Assembly: GCF_946479715.1 (NCBI RefSeq)
Contig: NZ_CAMLHF010000145.1
Span: 1-14,632 of the forward strand
Reading direction: 5' to 3'
Length of the DNA: 14,632 bases
Origin: an uncultured Pedobacter sp.
Lineage (GTDB): Bacteria; Bacteroidota; Bacteroidia; Sphingobacteriales; Sphingobacteriaceae
Under the pieces are notes generated by a model, which was given only the letters and a program-made list of their open reading frames with translations, had not been told where the DNA came from and did not search any database. Positions 13,489 through 14,632 of the stretch are shown here, piece by piece. Both the position numbers and the translations under genes were made by a program. Position 1 is the first letter of the stretch. The number at the start of each line of letters is the position of its first letter.

Positions 13489-14632
13489 CTATTTAAAGTA
13501 TATTTTAAAAGTAGTTCCTTTATTTACAACACTACTTACTGTTACTTTGCCACCCATGGCATCAATCTGATTCTTTGTAATAAAAAGCCCTACTCCTTTT
13601 GAGTCGGGTTTTTTATTAAAAGTCTTATATAATCCATAAAGTTCTTCACCATGCTTCTCCAGGTCTATTCCTATTCCGTTATCAGAAATCTGTAAAACAG
13701 TTTGAGAATCCTCAATAAAGGAATCCAATTCAACAACCGGATTTCTATCGGGATGACTATATCTGATCGAATTAAAAATAAAGTTCAACAAAATACTCTC
13801 CAGATATGCAGGATTGTAATTCACAATAACATCCTTAGGAACATTATTTTTGATAATGGCATTTTTTAAAACGATTTGATCATTCAATATATCAATGGTT
13901 TTATTAATGTAGTTACTCAAACTTAGCCGTTCTTTTATTACATCTATGCTGGTTTGGATACTAACTACTTTATTCAAATTGAGCATGGTTTCATTTAACA
14001 GGCCTGATACAGTTTTAAGTACTTCAATGAGCTCAATCCTTTCCTCCTCGGAGCTGGTTTGCCCTATTAAATTGGTAATAGCCTGAATATTAGATGTATG
14101 TGACCTTAAGTTATGGGAAACGATGTACGAAAAGTTCAGGAGCCTTTTATTTTGCTCTGTAACCAGATTAAATGAATGATTTAATGCGTCCTGGGCATGC
14201 TTATTCTCTCCCACATCAATCATTATGCCCCTTAATAAAATTGGGTTATTATTCTCAGAGATCACGTTTACAATATCTCTAAGCCACACTATTGTTCCAT
14301 CTTTAGCAATCATTCTATACTCAAAGTCGTGTTGAATGTTTTTCCTCGTAGAAACAGTACAATATTCGATAGCCCATGCTTTATCATCAGGGTAAATGTG
14401 ATCAGCCCAAAAAGTTGGAGACGACAACCATTCCTCAACAGAATAGCCTAAAATATCTTCAACTTTTTTGCTAATAAATGTAAATTCAAATGTATTAGGA
14501 TCTGCCTCCCAGACGATACCATCAATAGTATTTATTAAAGATTCAATTCTCAATTGAGAATCAAGAACAATCTTCTCTGCAGCTTTCCGATCAGTAACAT
14601 CCTCTATAATTACGATGTGACTGGTTGGTTCT
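13489..14632 (-). CDS. PAS-domain sensor histidine kinase, N-terminus beyond the window
   Basis: The frame is open to the right edge. Upstream of a TTG at 14553 the codons continue as HIVIIEDVTDRKAAEKIVLDSQ, a typical PAS/PAC end, so that TTG is not the real start. Numbering from it, a PAS fold spans about 1-115 (DGIVWEADP, ILGYSVEEWL, EYRMIAKDGTIVWLRD, GIMIDVGENK). The phosphoacceptor His147 lies in SYIVSHNLRSH, and the dimerisation helices run to about 205. The HATPase domain shows the N-box LLNFIFNSIRYS (255-266), G1 DNGIGID (291-297) and G2 DSKGVGLFI (317-325). No membrane segment is visible, so it may be a soluble or hybrid sensor. It autophosphorylates on His and passes phosphate to an unseen response regulator. 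It converges on the MCE gene with two bases between stops. The signal is unknown. Confidence 0.92.
   Translation of the reverse strand, partial: EPTSHIVIIEDVTDRKAAEKIVLDSQLRIESLINTIDGIVWEADPNTFEFTFISKKVEDILGYSVEEWLSSPTFWADHIYPDDKAWAIEYCTVSTRKNIQHDFEYRMIAKDGTIVWLRDIVNVISENNNPILLRGIMIDVGENKHAQDALNHSFNLVTEQNKRLLNFSYIVSHNLRSHTSNIQAITNLIGQTSSEEERIELIEVLKTVSGLLNETMLNLNKVVSIQTSIDVIKERLSLSNYINKTIDILNDQIVLKNAIIKNNVPKDVIVNYNPAYLESILLNFIFNSIRYSHPDRNPVVELDSFIEDSQTVLQISDNGIGIDLEKHGEELYGLYKTFNKKPDSKGVGLFITKNQIDAMGGKVTVSSVVNKGTTFKIYFK

Noticed and set aside
14101..14130. SHNLRSH in place of the usual HELRTP histidine box, as a possible degenerate kinase
   Set aside because: This box is common among Bacteroidota PAS histidine kinases, and the N, G1 and G2 boxes are intact, so the enzyme should be active.

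Overview
The window reads as a chromosomal segment of a Gram-negative Bacteroidota bacterium, most likely a Sphingobacteriaceae member (Pedobacter or a close relative). The base composition is AT-rich and the gene set is typical: a GH95 fucosidase, a DPP-IV type S9 peptidase, a DUF6266 protein, an MlaEFD set whose MCE protein ends in a basic FLLRGFFKKK tail, and a PAS histidine kinase with an SHNLRSH box. Several intergenic regions carry TAnnTTTG-like -7 elements, the Bacteroidota promoter form. I see no transposase, integrase, CRISPR array, tRNA or rRNA.

Layout. (1) 1-3267, minus strand: a GH95 alpha-L-fucosidase followed 8 bp later by a secreted SGNH hydrolase. This looks like a two-gene glycan-degradation operon. 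The first codons of a further minus-strand gene may lie at the left edge. (2) 3414-4780, minus strand: a small protein-kinase-like protein (polyvalent-protein kinase type) and upstream of it a DUF6266 protein, separated by a 26-bp perfect palindrome. (3) 4781-5053: a divergent intergenic region with an unusual 81-bp imperfect inverted repeat built from 11-bp-spaced GTGTGAA-like half-sites. (4) 5054-10619, plus strand: an enoyl-CoA hydratase family protein (probably methylglutaconyl-CoA hydratase), a secreted DUF4412-like protein, an LtaS-type membrane sulfatase-fold transferase and a periplasmic DPP-IV peptidase. The last three are tightly packed and end at a strong intrinsic terminator. (5) 10898-13486, plus strand: mlaE-mlaF-mlaD-like genes for an MCE lipid transporter, preceded by a leader with a candidate promoter and a dyad. 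(6) 13489-14632, minus strand: the C-terminal part of a PAS/PAS histidine kinase that runs off the right edge and converges on the MCE operon with a 2-bp gap.

How the genes work together. The fucosidase and SGNH hydrolase probably cooperate on fucosylated, possibly acetylated, plant-type glycans. The LtaS-like enzyme, DUF4412 protein and DPP-IV all act in the envelope or periplasm and are probably co-transcribed. MlaEFD forms an inner-membrane ABC importer/exporter core with a periplasm-facing MCE ring for phospholipid movement. Most of this is ordinary core genome. The less explained parts are the kinase-like/DUF6266 pair, the symmetric repeat array at 4915-4995, and an exact 48-residue periodicity in the MCE protein tail.
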